From the NCBI GenBank assembly GCA_023396665.1, contig JAEWVL010000414.1, positions 1-8,020 on the forward strand: DNA of 8,020 nucleotides, given 5' to 3'. Below are positions 5,926 through 8,020 of the stretch, one piece after another. Position numbers and translations under genes: made by a program. The DNA comes from Spirochaetota bacterium. GTDB taxonomy: Bacteria; Spirochaetota; UBA4802; JAFGJZ01. The stretch's first letter is position 1; the number at the start of each line of letters is the position of its first letter. The notes under the pieces were generated by a model. It saw only the letters and a program-made list of their open reading frames with translations. It did no database searches and was not told the origin of the DNA.

Positions 5926-5946
5926 TTAACTACTATCGGAGGACTA

Positions 5947-6363
5947 ATGAAAAGAAAGCTTATGTTCGTATTTCTCATTCTTATTGTATCGGCACTTGTG
6001 TCGTGTGACAACCCTTTTTCACCCGCAACACCGGAACTTGAAGGCTGGGTAACGCGAAATCCCTACACCAATGAGGTTACCGGCTATAATATGCGAATTG
6101 TCAACATTCATGATGTATCAAGTTCGTACGGCGGACCGGTTTTTTACACCTTATATTATGTTCAGGGCGAGTATAGCGAAATTCCGGACATTGAACCCGT
6201 TGAAAGACCGGTGCTTGAGTGCCCCGCAAGCGGAGAATTCGGGTACAACAATTCAACGCTTCACGGTAAGTACACGTTCTGGATTGTCGGATCCGAAGAC
6301 ACAGACGAAATGGTAAACGAAACCGATCCCAGCAACCTTCTCGTTCTCGATTTCGGAGATTGA
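5947..6363 (+). CDS. Hypothetical lipoprotein, 138 residues
   Basis: The product begins MKRK, followed by a hydrophobic core FVFLILIVSA and the lipobox LVSC with Cys at 20. The mature protein starts CDNPFSPATPELEGW and continues with an aromatic- and acid-rich, probably beta-structured domain (GGPVFYTLYYVQGEY, YTFWIVGSEDTDEM). No known family is recognised. One further Cys (in VLECPAS) remains in the mature part. GGAGGA at 5938-5943 lies only 3-4 bases before the ATG, a tight but workable spacing. The ATG is the natural start because it gives the basic n-region of the signal peptide. The next gene begins 8 bases after its stop, so the two are likely cotranscribed even though one product is exported and the other cytosolic. 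Confidence 0.8.
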   Translation: MKRKLMFVFLILIVSALVSCDNPFSPATPELEGWVTRNPYTNEVTGYNMRIVNIHDVSSSYGGPVFYTLYYVQGEYSEIPDIEPVERPVLECPASGEFGYNNSTLHGKYTFWIVGSEDTDEMVNETDPSNLLVLDFGD

Positions 6364-6371
6364 GAGACACC

Positions 6372-7196
6372 ATGAATATCACTGTTTTCGGTCTTGGCTC
6401 TATGGGCGGCATGATCGCCGAATGCATTCTGCAGAGCAACGACCCTTCGCGGCGTCTTACGGTTGTCAACAGAAGCCAGAAGAAGCTCGACGATTTCAGT
6501 GCATTGCATCCCGGAGTGCAACGCACATCTGACTTCGTGTCTGCGGCAAAGGATGCGGATGTTGTTTTTTTGTGCGTTCTTCCCCTTGCGTCTTATGAAA
6601 TTCTCTCAGCAACGGCGCCGCATTTTCATAAAGATGCTATTATCGTCTCGGTGGTGTCCGACCTGTCCGTATCCACCATTTCGACGCTGTTTCGGGGAAA
6701 AGTGCTGCGCATAGTGCCGACTGTCACCACCAAAGTCAAGCGGGGAATCACCCTGCTGTCAAAAAACGATCTTGTATCAGAGCAGGACATACAGCAGATA
6801 TCGGCTCTCTTCGGCGGCAGCATTCATTTCAGGATCATTCTTGATTCACAGATCAATCTGCTCACCGGAATCACCAGCTGCGGGCCCGGTATTATTTCCG
6901 GGCTGCTCGATCACTTTATCGAATCGTTCTGTAACGGCCATTTTCCAAAAGACGAGATTCGGGATCTTGTCATCGAAACGGTAATGTCGACCTGTATTCT
7001 TTCTAATAATCTGAATATGAGCTTTAAAGACATCATCGCCGGTGTGGCCACCCGCGGGGGGATCACTGAAGCGGCTCTCTCCGTTCTGGAAAACTCGCTG
7101 CCCCCCCTGTTCAACACCATGACCGAGACCATGCAGAACCGTCACAGGTTCAGAAGCGAAAAAGTCTCCGCCATGTTCACAAACCCGCCGCTTTGA
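6372..7196 (+). CDS. ProC-family dehydrogenase, ComER-like
   Basis: The 274-residue product is built like pyrroline-5-carboxylate reductase. It has a Rossmann start MNITVFGLGSMG (dinucleotide loop GLGSMG, 7-12), VVNRSQKK after strand 2 (suggesting NADP preference), ADVVFLCVLP (62-71), RIVPTVTTKVKRGITLL (113-129), and a helical dimerisation domain with ITSCGPGIISGLLDHF (167-182) and VATRGGITEAALSVLE (225-240). The SCGP and IVPT patterns, together with a C-terminal FNTMTETMQNRHRF, match the Bacillus ComER branch as I recall it better than housekeeping ProC, whose motifs are SGSGPAY and MPNTPA. Proline synthesis is therefore doubtful; ComER itself has no settled enzymatic role. An in-frame TTG at 6360 would overlap the previous stop; ATG 6372 is preferred because the Rossmann strand begins directly after it. 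The stop codon lies in the loop of a GC-rich hairpin. Confidence 0.82.
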   Translation: MNITVFGLGSMGGMIAECILQSNDPSRRLTVVNRSQKKLDDFSALHPGVQRTSDFVSAAKDADVVFLCVLPLASYEILSATAPHFHKDAIIVSVVSDLSVSTISTLFRGKVLRIVPTVTTKVKRGITLLSKNDLVSEQDIQQISALFGGSIHFRIILDSQINLLTGITSCGPGIISGLLDHFIESFCNGHFPKDEIRDLVIETVMSTCILSNNLNMSFKDIIAGVATRGGITEAALSVLENSLPPLFNTMTETMQNRHRFRSEKVSAMFTNPPL

Positions 7197-7205
7197 AGCG
7201 GCGGG
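7184..7205 (+). terminator. GC-rich hairpin over the stop codon of the ProC-like gene
   Basis: Ten-base arms CCCGCCGCTT (7184-7193) and AAGCGGCGGG (7196-7205) are perfectly complementary around TG. The gene's TGA stop occupies 7194-7196, at the hairpin tip. Only AATTTC follows, so the U-tract is short. It may be a weak terminator, or an mRNA 3' stabiliser between this gene and the next one. Confidence 0.5.
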
Positions 7206-7287
7206 AATTTCTGCGTCATGCGAATTATCAGACGACAAAGATCGCACAGCGGCAATAGCCGGACTTTTGCCGTTTCAGGAGGCAACC

Positions 7288-7743
7288 ATGGATGAGTTCT
7301 ATCGCTGCTGGTTCTCGGGAGTGGAGGATTATCTCGGCAGCGAAACGACAACAGCTGACGAGCTCGAGAAGCTGCTTTTACCCTGCGCGATACGCTGCAG
7401 CGATTCTTACCCTCTCGTCATTTACAAAAAAGCTTTCGCAGAAGGAGCTTCAATCGAGGATGCGCTCAAATCGCTGAAGAGCGCATTCGGCGATGATTTC
7501 TCGTACCGGGTTGATGATCGCGCCATCGTGTTACGTTATGCGAAATGCGGCTGCGTGCTCGTAAGCGACAAGCTGATGACGAATGCGCGGCTGTGCAAGT
7601 GCTCCGAATTGAGTCTGCTGTACATATGGGAGAGCCTCTTCGGAAAATCTAATGTGCGTGTAAGAACACTAGAGACTGTTCTCGGGGGCGACGGGCAATG
7701 CCTCTTCGAAATAAAGCTGCGTCAATCGGGTCATTTTAACTGA
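7288..7743 (+). CDS. Cys-rich protein resembling V4R/DUF6144 proteins
   Basis: The 151-residue product has eight cysteines. It contains an ordered set CGC (87-89), CKC (103-105) and GGDGQC (133-138) in the context RYAKCGCVLVS, ARLCKCSELSLLYIWESLFG and VRVRTLETVLGGDGQCLFEI. This spacing (Cys pairs, an SLLYIWE helix, then ET-L-GG-C-F) recalls DUF6144 and V4R/ATC-hydrolase-like ligand-binding proteins. That is a family resemblance from memory, not a search result. Metal or small-ligand binding in the cytoplasm is inferred; there is no signal peptide. AGGAGG at 7277-7282 with 5-base spacing fixes the ATG at 7288; an upstream in-frame TTG at 7267 has no such site. The gene starts 91 bases after the ProC-like gene, beyond a hairpin. 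Whether the two are cotranscribed is unclear. Confidence 0.75.
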   Translation: MDEFYRCWFSGVEDYLGSETTTADELEKLLLPCAIRCSDSYPLVIYKKAFAEGASIEDALKSLKSAFGDDFSYRVDDRAIVLRYAKCGCVLVSDKLMTNARLCKCSELSLLYIWESLFGKSNVRVRTLETVLGGDGQCLFEIKLRQSGHFN

Positions 7744-7840
7744 CTTGGCTGATGATGACGAATATCACGCCTGCCTTACACTAATATCTGCACTTTTCTA
7801 TCACAATCGGACAATTGGGAATCACTGCAAACAAATTTTA

Positions 7841-7902
7841 CAACTCGATCCTCGAATATTACCATTAATAACGAGGTAAAATCATTGCGGGTGCTTATTA
7901 TT
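7841..7902 (+). repeat. Repeat A, copy 2: intergenic and truncated at its right side
   Basis: This stretch matches the minus strand of the copy inside the methyltransferase, starting at CAACTCGA and including CCTCGAATA, ACGAGGTAAAAT, ATTGCGGGTG and TTATT. It can fold locally through CCTCG (7851-7855) and CGAGG (7872-7876), with TATTA/TAATA inside. After 7902 the expected CGAGGTTC of the right arm is replaced by AGACAATATGG, which leads into the insertion sequence. The bases between the previous stop (7743) and 7841 hold nothing I can identify. Confidence 0.75.
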
Positions 7903-7914
7903 AGACAATATGGT

Positions 7915-7986
7915 GTGACCTCCTACTTGCAATAAACGTGGATTAGCCCGATAAATGGTTACCAAAATACAAGGGAAGGAGGTCAC
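7915..7986 (+). promoter_or_regulatory. Inverted repeat that would mask the transposase ribosome site
   Basis: GTGACCTCCT (7915-7924) is perfectly complementary to AGGAGGTCAC (7977-7986). The second arm contains the Shine-Dalgarno AGGAGG (7977-7982), five bases before the GTG start. A transcript entering from outside would carry both arms and fold the ribosome site into a 10-base-pair stem. A transcript begun at the possible internal promoter near 7950 would lack the first arm and leave the site open. The repeat could alternatively be an IS1111-type subterminal inverted repeat. Confidence 0.6.
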
Positions 7987-7987
7987 G

Positions 7988-8020
7988 GTGAGCAACATAT
8001 ATTACGTAGGAATGGATGTC
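7988..8020 (+). CDS. IS110-family transposase, N-terminal 11 codons
   Basis: The visible product VSNIYYVGMDV (initiator GTG read as Met) matches the start of IS110/IS1111-family DEDD transposases. Their RuvC-like domain opens with a hydrophobic strand, G-[IM]-D-V, and the Asp is the first catalytic residue. AGGAGG at 7977-7982, five bases upstream, is a strong ribosome site and decides the GTG start. The rest, including the C-terminal Ser-containing transposase_20 domain, lies outside the window. Confidence 0.75.
   Translation, partial: MSNIYYVGMDV

Larger units (their letters stand above)
7903..8020 (+). mobile_element. Left end of an IS110-family insertion sequence, cut by the window
   Basis: A transposase start typical of IS110 lies at 7988, preceded by a short non-coding left end. 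The left boundary is placed near 7903, where similarity to repeat A stops. It could shift by a few bases because IS110-family elements usually lack terminal inverted repeats and target duplications. The non-coding left end is only about 85 bases. That is short for the bridge-RNA region of the IS110 group and fits better the IS1111 group, where the guide RNA region lies downstream. A possible internal promoter is TTGCAA (7927-7932), 17 bases, GATAAA (7950-7955). Confidence 0.7.

Noticed and set aside
1..8020. CRISPR array, tRNA or rRNA genes
   Set aside because: No regularly spaced repeats, no cloverleaf with a T-loop consensus and no rRNA-like stretches were found on reading either strand.

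Overview
The window carries nine complete protein genes and two genes cut by its ends, with unusually repeat-rich gaps. The organism is probably a diderm bacterium. Four genes encode lipoproteins with N-terminal lipoboxes, and a LolD/MacB-type ABC system is present. Some lipoboxes are loose (LTSSC, FTSAC, PIFSC), which fits Spirochaetota, but this is a weak taxonomic inference. Coding DNA is of moderate GC and the gaps are AT-rich.

Layout. 2-334: 3' part of a DUF2752 membrane protein. 335-646: a gap with an imperfect inverted repeat (repeat B) and then a near-consensus sigma70-type promoter. 647-3456: a three-gene operon of an Asp-box (BNR-like) lipoprotein, a cysteine-bearing FtsX/MacB-type permease and a LolD-type ATPase. 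3488-3811 (-): a small lipoprotein convergent with the operon. 3812-4276: a gap with a second repeat B arm, a perfect 15+1+15 palindrome, another palindrome and a G8 tract. 4277-4975: an UlaG-like metallo-beta-lactamase-fold lipoprotein. 4978-5796 (-): a SAM methyltransferase whose C-terminal half contains an apparent 34-codon in-frame insertion made by a palindromic repeat (repeat A). 5797-5946: a divergent promoter region. 5947-6363: another small lipoprotein. 6372-7196: a ProC/ComER-like dehydrogenase. 7288-7743: a Cys-rich protein resembling V4R/DUF6144 proteins. 7841-7902: a second copy of repeat A, cut at its right side. About 7903-8020: the left end of an IS110-family insertion sequence with the first codons of its transposase.

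How parts work together. The 647-3456 operon probably forms one envelope machine: permease plus ATPase, with a surface or periplasmic beta-propeller-like lipoprotein. The most interesting signal is repeat A. One copy lies inside a gene and is translated, as Rickettsia palindromic elements are. The other copy appears to be the landing site of an IS110-family element, a family known to target palindromic repeats. The IS left end also carries an inverted repeat that would hide the transposase Shine-Dalgarno in read-through transcripts.
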